From the NCBI GenBank assembly GCA_036362985.1, contig JAYGXS010000004.1:16786675-16850674 (forward strand): a stretch of DNA of 64,000 nucleotides, in the 5' to 3' direction. The notes below the pieces were generated by a model that was not told the origin of the DNA, did not search any database, and saw only the letters and a list, made by a program, of their open reading frames with translations. Made by a program: the position numbers and the translations under genes. The stretch's first letter is position 1. Each line of letters begins with the position of its first letter. The DNA comes from Ligula intestinalis (lineage: Eukaryota; Platyhelminthes; Cestoda; Diphyllobothriidea; Diphyllobothriidae). Of this stretch, positions 52,247-62,415 are shown piece by piece.

Positions 52247-52387
52247 CGGCTGGCCATGAAATTTACTCCCCAATCTTCGAGGTTGTATAGTTTCACCATT
52301 CGTGCCAATGCAACCAAGCCCTTCACATTGGCTTGTGTTATTTCTGCTCGCCCAGTATACACATTACTGATGAATGCCGATGCAATA
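52247..52387 (-). pseudogene. KLHL-like exon: BTB end
   Basis: 46 codons between clean junctions: IASAFISNVYTGRAEITQAN then VKGLVALARMVKLYNLEDWG and VNFMAS. The YTG-EIT motif and following helices are typical BTB. Acceptor CCTTCTAG, donor GTAAAT. Confidence 0.75.
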
Positions 52388-52430
52388 CTAGAAGGAGGGT
52401 AAGCAGTAAATAAATTAACGCGAAGGTTAC

Positions 52431-52561
52431 CTTAGAGGCAATGTCGGCCACCTTAGGACCGAATTTAGCGGCCTGCGGCAGCCACGGAGAGTCGCTCGCA
52501 AAGACGGGACGCGAGCCGCTAATATAATTCAGTGAGCACGCAACCAAGCACCGCTCATCAC
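52431..52561 (-). pseudogene. KLHL-like exon: BTB middle, with stop
   Basis: Reads VMSGAWLRAH, stop (TGA), IILAARVPSLRATLRG to WPTLPL. In other BTB proteins the stop position is an Arg or Lys (AHR-LAA). A CGA to TGA change would explain it. Confidence 0.7.
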
Positions 52562-52612
52562 CTTACACACAAAAAGAAGCGTGTAAAGACCGGCAACAGC
52601 AAGGGTGGATAC

Positions 52613-52723
52613 CTCTATCGTGAGTTCTTTAATCTCTTCGGTGAAGCGAAGTTCGTTGAGAAGAGGGCAGATACGCAGCAGTGCTACTGTTTCCCCAAAT
52701 ATTTGTGTTTGCAGGAGAGCCAT
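52613..52723 (-). pseudogene. KLHL-like exon: BTB start
   Basis: 37 codons from a possible start, MALLQTQIFGETVALLRICP to LLNELRFTEEIKELTIE. It matches the first BTB helix and strand (LN-LR-----D-T-EV). Donor GTATCC. Confidence 0.65.
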
Positions 52724-52879
52724 TTCAACGAGCTTACCAGAGCAAGAGTGACAGGAGAGAGAGAGAGCGAAAGGCGAACTCAATTGGGTGATATTTTGCA
52801 TTTCTACAGAGGCCAGTGGCTAATCATGGGTACGCAAGTGTTAATTGGTCGAAGCTTAGCTGGCTAGAAGCCATCGGTT

Positions 52880-54115
52880 GCAGATGCAGAGTCTCAGGTA
52901 CACTGCCAAGTCTAATTTAACGAGACAATCGTGTTGCGGAGGATTGGATTACAGGCAATAACTTGGGGTTTGATATTTGCAGATAAAGAAGATTCAAGTA
53001 AAACCGCATTCTTACTGTGTAGATAGAGGTCAATGAGCAAAGGAAAGTGCACTCGTGCAGATCAATCATGTTAGAAGTTTCGTTAAGAGTTAACAAATAA
53101 ACCAGATTATTCAGTGACACAACATATCAGATGTTCTGTATGTTACGATAAATTAATTTTATCAACCCAGACGAGACAGCTCTCCTACTGAGATAAATTT
53201 CCGGCCTCAAGACCACGGATAACTCCAGACACTCCGGCGAATAACGCAAACAAACGGGGGTAGGAATAGATCGTCGGACCGGTCAATGACAACATTCTCC
53301 TAGCCCAAGCGTCTGACAGAATTATTGTTTAAAGGTTAAGTGTTTGAGTAGTGAGCAGTTAATGCATGTTTATGTCTGACAAGTACGCTTGCATTTGCTT
53401 TACTGAAGTAAAACGTATGTGAAAATATTGTGAAACGAACAAAAAATATAAAGAGCAGATTCTATTGGTTAGAAAAATAAACCTTTAGACAAGGCACACT
53501 ATAAGAGCAACTCCGTATACAATTAGGTGGCTATACAATGTGTTCTTACCCAAACAGGAGAGTGTGTAAGCTGCAATATTTGTCCATGTCTGACTGCATA
53601 TCCATCAGACGGGACAGGTTTTAAAAGAACAGGTTGTGTGAATACTTGTGTGATAGCAGGCTTTTCTGTTAGTTTTTCATTTTTTCAGCGCCAAATCTAC
53701 TTACAGTAATGTGCTAGTAATGAGATAGAGGGCGGTTGCGAAGTGATGAAGAATACAAAAGTTGACTGCTCTGATTACGACGTGGCCAACATTTAGTCCG
53801 CTCATGGTTCGAAACGCAGCTTGGTTGGCTCTCCTAGTCCACTTGTGGAAAAACACGACGCCGGGAGCTTCAAAGACCTTTAACGCACTGATCACAGTTA
53901 TTGTGGGTGTGTGGACAGCAAGGATAGAGACGTTTGAGAATTAAGGTTCCGGGCAATTAATGGTTCTACTGTCCTGAGTGGCTATCACCACACTGCGTTG
54001 AATAGGTGGCTGTGATAGGGAATGACGTGCAAATTTACTCTGAGATTCTGACTCTCGGGAGTCCCGATTTTTGGACAAAGAGCTCGAATAAACAGCCGTT
54101 GGCTGCTGTGCATTG
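52880..54115. other. No gene recognised
   Basis: Only short open frames; no domain, RNA or bounded repeat recognised. Confidence 0.35.
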
Positions 54116-54120
54116 ACATA

Positions 54121-55900
54121 TAAATAAATACATTTTATATTTTAGGCCCGGAGGGCCTCGTCATTGTAAACTTAAAGCTGTGGAAGAATAAATACAAAGT
54201 TGGTAAATGCTGCTCTCCGTGAACAACCACATGGGCAGTGAGAGTGTTTAGTACTGTTGGCAGATAAAATTAAGACCCACCAACATATTGTCATTTTAAA
54301 AAAGTAGTCAACACTTTCTGAAAATGTATGATGAACTGAGGAGGAAGCAGTGAATAAACTCCTACCATTAAAACAGGGGCAGAGTTCAGCAGACCCCCAC
54401 ATACAAAGAAAACAAAACGTAAGAGAAAAAAACTGCTTCTGCAAAATTAAGGAAGTTGGTTGATAGGATTGATTGTAGCGCAATGAGACAGGACTGTTGA
54501 TGAGAATGTATGAGGGTTGGAAATGCTTCTTGTCAATTGGCGAAATCATATAGCAGCAGAGGCTGTCGTTCACCACTGTTACACCACCCAACTGGCTTCA
54601 TGATCAACCATCAAGGAGGTGAGACCGGAGGAGGTCATCGCGGACAACAGGGCCGGCAAGATTAGGGAACGGCAGAGGTCACGTGATAAGCACCGAAACA
54701 CCGGAGATGCGATCTTGTAGACTGCGGAGTCCAGCGATGAGCTGGCGAAAATAGCAAAACCGCCATGAGCATGATTAGAGACCATTAAGCCCATCTTCAG
54801 GGTCGTTAAAGGTGGAACGGAGAACGGCAATGATGACTGGACAGAGACGTGGACGAAATATCGTTGCAAATATCACTATATAGAGAAAGAAATAAACATA
54901 TATGGAAAAAAATGTAATATAAATATAACCACCTCAAATACCAGGAGGACCTCATACAAACCTACCGAATTGTTAAAGGCCAAGACTGTGCCCTAGAATT
55001 TGATGATTTCTTCGAATATGCTCGGACTGACCATCTGCGAGGTCATCCTTTTAAACTACAGAGAAAACCGGCCCGTATCGACGTTCGACGAAACGCATTC
55101 TCTCAGAGGGTCATTGGAGCGTGGAACGGACTCCCGGAAGATGTGGTCCTCTCAGATACTGTTGACATTTTTAAACACAAACTTGATTCTTATTTGCTGA
55201 GAAACTGTGGCAGATATAATGAACAAAGTGTCAGTAGCAGCACCTTGCAACTGGCTCACACTTATCGCTAATGTTAAGCCTACATTTGTACAGTTGCATT
55301 ATGTACTATTGTTACGGTGGACCTATTATGCGATTTTGGTTATGAATAGGGAGCTCAAGGGCGAAAGCCTTCTTCCCTTAATAAAGTGACTTAAAGTTCA
55401 AAAGTTGTGTTTGGGAGGGAGACGGATAACAAGGACTTTATATCTTCCGAAATTAGTTTTTACACAAGTTGACTTTAAAATCTGCTAAGTTAGACGACAG
55501 CCTAATTTTGAAGGGAATATTATTCCAGAGGAAGGCATATTTGGAGGCAAAGAAGCGAGAATGGTTCGATGTGGAGCTAAATGTGGGTGCGAGAATCCTG
55601 GAGGAATAACGAGTGGCATAAGGTCTATCTGCGGGAATACGAGCATCGATTCGTGGAAGGTTAGGGGTAGAGTTAACGCGAAAAAGGAAGCAGAGGCCCG
55701 CTTCAAGTCTTCTGACCCAAAGAAATGTCATGTTCACTAACTGACATCTTTCTTTATAAGAAATAGTGGATCCAGAAGAGCGAATATTTTGCGAGTAAAT
55801 ACCCTCTGTACATTTTCAACCTTACCGCGGTCAGAAGCATTCATTAGACCAAAAAGGGGATAGCAGTAAGGACTGAACATTATCAGTCCTCATTTAAACA
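54121..55900 (-). mobile_element. CR1-like LINE (YADD family), 3' end, split by a nested LINE
   Basis: The 3' terminal block TTACAATGACGAGGCCCTCCGGGCCTAAAAT matches the family 3' end at 44.58-44.62 kb, and the upstream UTR shares the GTC-TC-GGACAACAGG block. RT C-terminal coding resumes at 55737-55453: RVNSTPNLPR, FFASKYAFLWNNIPFKIRLS, close to SKYAFIWNNLPLDIRLS of the 44.6-47 kb copy. Coding and UTR are separated by the plus-strand insertion at about 54930-55395. Confidence 0.72.
54930..55395 (+). mobile_element. 5'-truncated LINE 3' end nested in another LINE
   Basis: The plus-strand frame at 54942-55271 reads YQEDLIQTYRIVKGQDCALE, FFEYARTDHLRGHPFKLQRK, RRNAFSQRVIGAWNGLPEDV and VDIFKHKLDSYLL to a TAA. 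This is the RT C-terminus of the FADD-family LINE (compare HLRGHPYKFTNE and FSQRVVRPWNLLPSE at 62.5-62.7 kb). The frame is uninterrupted over about 110 codons. It ends in a short 3' UTR with CCCTTAATAAAGTGACTTAAAG near 55375-55395. Confidence 0.78.
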
Positions 55901-57380
55901 CGTAAAATATGCTCTAACATTCCAGCACTCATTCCCAATCAGCAAAACTTAAATCTCACTCCACAGCATAAGGTCTATAGTTAGATCCAGAAATTGTATT
56001 TGCCAAAATTGCCTTGCTCTAAAAAATGATCAAACCACACCATGAGTTCTGCAGCAATAAGTTCTTTTATAACTGGTCAAAAATTATGGTACATTTGCTT
56101 AGAGCTGACCACTGACATGATAATTTCGATCACTTGTCCGATTTCAGTGAACAGCATAACACGTAATCGTTCTGCTCTGCAGCATGTTTATGCGGCTTCA
56201 GCCTATGCGGTGTAATGTGCTTCTCTCCCTTCCCTTATCTCTGTCTTAGAAAGACATCGTCCATGCCACCCAGGGATTGCGATACTATAAGCCACCCAGT
56301 GAAGGCAGTATGTTCACTGAGATTTAAAAGTCCCATGTCAATACTGCAGCATCCTGCTTCCATTCTGTGCTTCGAAGTCTTGTGAGAACCACCGTGGTAA
56401 AACCTTGATCTACGTTACTGTAATATTTTTGGTTGTCGCCATGCTGGGTTTCGATGCACAGTGCAACTATTGGAACCACGAAATTTCATGAGTTTTCCAA
56501 TCTACTGTATTGTTGAATTCCGCCATCGGTGCTTTATTAACTTCATAGTAGCGTTCAATTCCCTTGAATGGTATGCCAGAAAAAATGGTAGCTTTGCTTA
56601 AACCATCTATCCCTCCATCGGTGTGGAAAACTTATTCTGTTTTTATTGAATATGAAAATGAATCCAAAACGTCCCGTCAAACAGGAAAGTAGTTCGAACA
56701 TTAGATGCTATAACTGTTCCGCTGTCCCATAAGGGTGGCTATTTATCAGTAAACTGGAGTGCCATTCTCACATACGAACGCAAACGACAACTCTGTTAGG
56801 TTTTATAAACGACAAAAACGTGTAAATGCCACATTCACTTTTAGTTCTTCTGCTGAATGTTGACTCAAACTGGATTCACTAGTCCCCAGAATAATTTGCT
56901 CGAATCAGCTAGAAAAATATACTGCCATTTGCGTCCTACAGCTTTTCACTAACCTACTGAACTTCTGGGCAGTTAATCAGTTACCGTCTCTGCTAAATGT
57001 GCCCAGGTTTGAGTTTTCTCGGTAGGTCTGCAAAGCGACAGTTCAACCGTCATTTCCCGTGAGTTCCACACAAATGTTAGAGAACGTGACATGTTCGCAT
57101 GAATGACATCAGGTATATTTTTGGAAGCGAATGTTTGAGCATTTTTCTGGCTGTTCATGCGGCTACCCCTTTAAGTACATTTATTCAAGGTGGATATATC
57201 TGTGCAATTTATGTACACGGCTAACTTGTGCCATATCAGAGGTGGTATTTCCCGACCGCGGGAGGTCTGTGAGCTGGGCAAGATAGAATCGATTGTAATG
57301 CAACGTCTCACTGAGGAGGCGAAAAGGGGCCTTGACAAAATGTCATAAAACTTAGTCGAATGCTGCAAATGGACACCTGA
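55901..57380. other. No gene recognised
   Basis: No domain, RNA gene or bounded repeat could be supported. Confidence 0.35.
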
Positions 57381-57389
57381 CATAAGGTC

Positions 57390-57652
57390 AGCCAAAAGAA
57401 TGCATTTAGGGTCGTACTCTGGGCAACGACCGGGCGTCTCCTGCGATATTCCCAAGCTGCTATAATACATAGACGAAATCCAGATTGCTGTGAGCAGCTG
57501 AATCACGTGATCATCCTCGCATTGCCTTGATAACGAATTATAGACCCATTCCCTCTCGAGCCTCCTTTGATTGCTGCCCTGTCCCTTGACTCCCTTCCCC
57601 CTTTTTACTGACGCTTGACAGGTTTCCACTGCGACATAAACTGCCTTGCTTC
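57390..57652 (-). repeat. Dispersed repeat DR1, copy 2
   Basis: Inverted relative to copy 1 (2085-2330) and similar over about 250 bases. It is directly followed on the minus side by the body end of a tRNA-derived SINE (57720-57905), suggesting either a composite element or nested insertion. Confidence 0.6.
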
Positions 57653-57719
57653 AAGAACGGCCACTCCCATTTTTTCTTCCTTCGCAAGGCTCCCCTGCAT
57701 CTAAGATAAATACTTCTTA

Positions 57720-57905
57720 CTCTTATTTTCAGGCATTACTGACAAAGAAAGGAACACCAGAATGGCCAGTTCTGGCTCATTAGCAGTCATCAGCTAGTGA
57801 TACCCAACTCCAGTGTTGCCGCTGAAATTGCTGCCACACTGGAGTTTCGAACCCGTGATTTTATTATCAGAGTCAGGCGCCTTAACCATTGAGCTACAGA
57901 CGCGA
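57720..57905 (-). mobile_element. tRNA-derived SINE, copy 3 (best preserved)
   Basis: Minus strand: A box TGTAGCTCAATGGTTAAGGC, then 34 bases later B box CACGGGTTCGAAACTCC, a 60-base linker, then the body AGCTGATGACTGCTAATGAG, CCAGAACTGGCCATTCTGGT and TTCCTTTCTTTGTCAGTAAT. The body matches copy 2 (26620-26700). The linker contains an AACACTGGAGTTGGGTATCA segment. No pairing acceptor stem, so not a tRNA gene. Confidence 0.78.
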
Positions 57906-58273
57906 TATCTTTTCAACTCTTGATCAATTTTCAGCCTTCTAGGTCGATATCTCGTTTGACAGTTTAGTTTATCGTATTAACAGGCAATGATCGCATGCAG
58001 TTGAATAAGATGCCAGCAAACTGCATGAATTTATTAAATCATCTGCCTCAGGATCTACGAAAACCAAGGTAGCCCTCTCCAGGTAAGTGCCCGTCCCTAA
58101 CAACATGTCTGCCGTATGGGAGTTGTTATATTTGAAAGTTAATTTGACTCAAACGTTTCCATGAGAGGATGCACAGTACTCGTGTGTAATAACCTGTATT
58201 TAAGATTCTTTATTCACTTCTGGACTCAAATTCATTTGAAATCAACCTCACGAATTTACCTCAGATTGAGTCT

Positions 58274-59068
58274 GTGGTGCATTTAGTATCATCAAAAGTT
58301 ACAGATAGATCAAAACGTAGCTGTGATATAATCTTCCGCAACTTTTCTCAAACGAGCAATCCAATGGTAGCAATACAAAACGCTTTTCAACAATGTGGGG
58401 TAAGTATAGGCATAGTGTCTATCAAAAGACTAAATTCGCGAAGTAAAAACAAACCAATTTTGCTTACATGTTCTACCCACCCCGAAGCTCAAATGCTACT
58501 ACAAAATTCTGAAATAAATAGGAGTTTCCGGAGTTCGAAAGCATATATAGGCCCTGACTTGACCCCAATGCAGCGCAGACAAGTTTTTCACAAAGAAAAT
58601 GAGCGTAAACAAAGTCAGCCACATAAAGTTGCAGAGGACAGAAACACTCCACAAAATGCTACTTTAGATGAACAATTAACGAGTTCCTCCTCCTCCGGGA
58701 ACGAAAGCGAAAACTATCAACATAGCATCAGCTTAGGTGACTTGAGAGCGACTTCTTCTAATTATAATAATGACAACTAGAAAGCAAATAATAAACCTGC
58801 CGAAGCAATTAAGGGAAAGAATAAGGTTCAAACAAAAAGACCCCGAAATATTACAACCCCATTAGATATGAACGACACTTATCCTGGATCTTATCAAGAT
58901 ACACTCATAAATAACAACACAAGTCTTAACATGTCCATAAATAGCAATACCAGTCACAACTCAACGAACCAAAGTAGTAAACCAGTGTTAGATTTTTCCC
59001 CCGAACAACCCAGAATAGACCACCATTCCAAAACAGAATTGCATATCAAAACGAACATCCGTATTTAA
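58274..59068 (+). pseudogene. LINE ORF1, RRM-like nucleic-acid-binding protein
   Basis: The first 168 codons read CDIIFRNFSQTSNPMVAIQN, a VSIKRLNSRSKNKPILLTC segment and AYIGPDLTPMQRRQVFHKEN. This pattern (strand with a basic RL segment, then I--DLTP-QR) is typical of ORF1 proteins in CR1-like LINEs. A serine/asparagine-rich tail follows. After a TAG at 58778 the frame goes on with an asparagine-rich stretch to 59068. Confidence 0.65.
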
Positions 59069-59082
59069 ACGCACACCATCAA

Positions 59083-60333
59083 ATGACACCTAACCCCTTC
59101 TCTCAACCCATGTATCCTAGCCCATACACAAGACGACCACCGCACACCCAACCATTTCAATGTAACACACACACTCAAATCCCACCTCGCACAACACCAT
59201 ACCCTCCGATAGTTACACGATGCCATCGAATTCCATCACTCTCATCACCATTTTTTCCCAATAATGCACAATTCGCCACAAGTAGTCCAACACCACCATA
59301 TTATCCACCAATCACACAATCTCCGCACATGAGCCCTCAACACAATCAAACAAGTAATAGGAATCGATTTTTTTCACAACAGATTCCAGCTTTTGTATCC
59401 GACACCTTAAGTGTTGCTCTTATTAATGCTAGATCGATAGTAAACAAAGTTCCACGACTTAGGACTTTAATTGACACACACAAACCCGATATAGTCTTTT
59501 TAACAGCAACATGGGTAAACGAATCAGCCTCCAATGCTTCACTTTTTATAGCAAACTACACCTTCTATAGACAGGACCGTGCTAATAAATGAGGAGGAGG
59601 TTGTATGATCTACATTAGATCTACCATAGAACAGAGTGGCTTTGAGGTTCTTCAGGAGACGTTCAATGGCGAAGCGTGCTTCTCTATAATAACATTCAAG
59701 ACCATTAAAAGCATTCTAATTGGATGTTTGTACACCCCTCTGGAAAATAATAATGATGACACGGGCCTTACAAATCTACTAGATATTCTTTCAAATATCC
59801 AAACCGAATACAAGATAATTGCAGGAGACTTAAACCGTCCAGTAATAAACTGGACAGAACTATCAGCCCCATCCAGACATGATGAATTATTATCATCAAT
59901 TGTGTTTTATAAGTGGACGCAAATAATAAGCAAACCAACCAGGGGAAACAATATACTCGATGTTATTTTCACCAATGATATCTGGCCCTTATATACGCAC
60001 TACGATAGCTTAACCTTTGATAGTGATCATAAGAAAATAATAGCAGTGCTCCCTCTTAACATTAAAATAAGACCTGATCCTAGTTACACTTCTATAAACC
60101 CCAGAAATCTTGACTTTGTATCTATAAATAACTACACGAGGTCATTGGATTGGAGCTCTTTCCTCCTAACAGCATCCCCTCTAGAAGCTGTAAACATATT
60201 TTATGCCACCCTTAATTTAATTCGAGATACCCTTATTGACGAGAGATCCCCATGTAAGAAATCATTAATCCCAAACTTCCTTTCAAAACGGCTAAAAAAA
60301 CCTAAAAAAACAACTCCACGACCCATGTTTTAG
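59083..60333 (+). pseudogene. LINE endonuclease domain, broken
   Basis: After a proline-rich leader, residues near 59410-59520 read LSVALINARSIVNKVPRLRT and PDIVFLTATWVNE. The catalytic Glu of the usual TETW motif is Ala here. After a TGA at 59590 the next frame gives LIGCLYTPLE, IIAGDLNRPVINW (GDFN replaced by GDLN), and FDSDHKKIIAVLP with SDH kept. Loss of the catalytic Glu and the stop make it inactive. Confidence 0.78.
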
Positions 60334-60498
60334 TTATCTATCTACGCTCAGACGCATTACAGAGATTCACGAGTTAGCCAAGTACATTGAAACAAATAAG
60401 ACAATAGCAGCAGAACATCGGGCAATCGAGTCCCCAGAAGGGACAGCCCAAATCTTTCGGAAACAAATAAATAATCATCCAAACAAGGCCCCCAAATA

Positions 60499-62277
60499 AT
60501 GCTTGATGACCAAAGAATAGTAATAGAAAATAACAACCAAATAGCAAGTTTTTTTAACGAGTATTTCTCAACCAACTATTCAGTCGAGGAAGAACCAATC
60601 CCCCAACCAACAGAAATGACGGCACTAGTATTAAAAGAGATATTGTTTAACGAAGAAACTGTAGAGAAAGCTATCCGCCAACTGTCCAATTCCACATCAT
60701 TTGGAACGGATAGAATCCCTCCTTGCATACTGAGACATATAACATATGCCCCAATACTTCTGTCTAACCTTTTCTCGTTACTACAGTCAAACGGTACTTA
60801 TCCAGAAATATGGAAAAAATCATGCATCACCCCAATTTACAAAAACGGAAATCGGTCCAATGCCCAAAATTATCGTGGTGTTCACCGAACATCGGTTTTA
60901 GCAAAAATCTTAGAAAAAATAATTTATAACCAAATGTTAGACCATCTGACGAATGTAAATCTCATACCCTCCTCTCAACATGCCTTTTTACCTAAAAAGT
61001 CATGTCAGTCCTGCCATCTCACTTTCTTGGAATTCGTCTCCAGAAATCGAGATGATGGGAACACGGTAGCTAAAATCTACTTTGATCTAAAAAAAAGCCT
61101 TTGACAAAGTTCCCCATAAAAGAGTGATCGTGAAGCTAGTGAGTCACGGGATTCGCCCCCCCCCCCTCCTTGATTTACTCAAATCCTATCTTCAAAACAG
61201 ATTTCAAGTAGTACAACTTCGAAATGTAGTATCAGAACCAGCTCATATAAGCAGTGGTGTTTTTCAAGGCACTATCCTAGGTCCCCTCTTATTTCTCATT
61301 TACATTCATGACTTATCCACGATATCAACCTCTGCTAAAACATTTTTATATGCAGATGACTTAAAACTCGCATATGCCTATAAAAAAATTCGATAAGTAG
61401 TGTGCATAGAACAATTGAATTAGACCTTCAAAACCTAAACGACTGGAGTGTTCAGTGGCAAATGCCGTTTTCACCAACAAAATGTCATCTCATGATTTTT
61501 GGACCACTAAAACTTCCCCCCATAATGTTTAGTGGTCAAGAAATAAAAGAGCTAACATCTTTAAAAGATTTAGGTCTAAGCTATTCTAATACTCTTGACT
61601 TATCCCCACATGTTAAACAAATCGCACCAAAAGCCAATCGACTATGTGGCTTCATAAGTAAAAATTTCACATTAATTACACTTAAGACTAAACTTTACAA
61701 AATGTACGGTTTACCTATTCTAGATTACTGCTCAATCTTTTTCGGTACCATGTCATCAGATGACAAACAGAAACTAGAAAAAATCCAGCGAAGGTTTACC
61801 AGAGTTCTGTGTAAACGCGATGACGCTCGAGACTCCATTTCAACAATGTACAATAGATATGGTCTTAAACCACTCTGGCAAAGGCGACTCCAAAATGGTT
61901 TAACTTTCCTATTTAAAGTGACACATAATCAGAACATCCTTAGCAATAATATGTTAACAAATCAAAACGGTTCCCGTCCCACTAGAAACAACCAGCATAC
62001 AATTCATAACGCTAAAGCTAGGACGGCCCAGCGATCCAATTTCTACACCATAAGATATGCGATCATATGGAATGCCCTACCTAACGATTTTCGCAAAAGC
62101 CACAGTTTAGCTGAATTTAGAAGAAAGACTAAGCAGTTCTTCTCAAATGACATGACGCATATATTTCTGAACAAAATAGGAGACTTTGCTAACCAGTTAT
62201 TTGACGTCCAATTCGGACCAAAAGGGATTTTTTTATATATGTATATTTTAAGGGTAACAGGCAAGAAATGCCCTTGA
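60499..62277 (+). pseudogene. LINE reverse transcriptase, broken
   Basis: Blocks: SFFNEYFSTNYS; SFGTDRIPPCIL; TYPEIWKKSCITPIYKNGNR; NYRGVHRTSVLAKILEKIIY; QHAFLPKKSCQSCHLTFLEF; KIYFDLKK / AFDKVPHKR (split by an extra A near 61090); SGVFQGTILGPLLFLIYIHD; FLYADDLKLAY (61349-61382, YADD intact); then in the frame from 61402 WSVQWQMPFSPTKCHLMIFG, DLGLSYSNTLDLSPH, YGLPILDYCSIFF, WQRRLQNGLTFLFKV, YAIIWNALPNDFRKS. The last 291-codon frame is uninterrupted. Confidence 0.88.
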
Positions 62278-62415
62278 GGACCCTATTAATGCAACGCAAA
62301 CAAGTTATTCTTACAGTTAATGTGCAGTCGGGGGGAGCACATATGATATCATAACAGAATTTCGAGTGAATTTTCACGGAAAAGAATGAAAACGGTCTAA
62401 AGCCAGAAAAATTGT
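62278..62415. other. Junction of two converging LINE 3' ends
   Basis: About 140 bp between the stop of the plus-strand LINE and the stop of the minus-strand LINE. It must hold both 3' UTRs or their truncated remains. No poly-A or simple-repeat tail is evident. Confidence 0.5.

Larger units (their letters stand above)
50520..52723 (-). pseudogene. BTB-BACK-kelch (KLHL-like) gene, disrupted
   Basis: KLHL proteins are substrate adaptors of Cullin-3 ubiquitin ligases. Seven exons on the minus strand: 52723-52613, 52561-52431, 52387-52247, 52201-51837, 51716-~51600, 51183-50953, 50851-50520. Three introns are micro-introns (51, 43 and 45 bp). BTB: LLNELRFTEEIKELTIE, ILAARVPSLRATL, AFISNVYTGRAEIT. 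BACK: LTLLRNDNLRVDSEEDVFAA then ISSWV. Kelch: RTLSIFVFGVEKDQNGW, VGRSLHAATVIK, SSSEIYD, RVFVFGGSNGPLALSSVE, RILVVGG, VVFSPPD. Disruptions: TGA where RAH(R)IILAAR needs Arg; TAG and TAA in the BACK C-terminal helices; one base missing in an A run near 52100 and one in a CCCGG run near 50790; and TGA created at two exon junctions. The number of lesions favours a pseudogene over assembly error. C-terminal kelch repeats below 50.5 kb were not found. Confidence 0.82.
58274..62277 (+). mobile_element. CR1-like LINE (YADD family), nearly full length, decayed
   Basis: ORF1 (58274-59068 with stops), a proline-rich stretch and the endonuclease start (59083-59592), endonuclease rest (59605-60333), RT (60499-61396) and C-terminal region (61402-62277). 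The frame breaks are few: a stop at 59590 (TGA), a one-base expansion in an A run near 61090 splitting FDLKK-AFDKVP, and a stop at 61394. So the copy is of moderate age. It is tail to tail with the LINE at 62.4-64 kb, their 3' ends about 140 bp apart. Confidence 0.88.

Noticed and set aside
52532..52867. Plus-strand 111-codon frame as a gene
   Set aside because: It is antisense to the BTB exons of the KLHL-like gene, whose minus-strand translation has clear domain matches.
57840..57905. Functional tRNA gene
   Set aside because: A and B boxes are good, but 5' and 3' acceptor arms do not pair and the SINE body follows.
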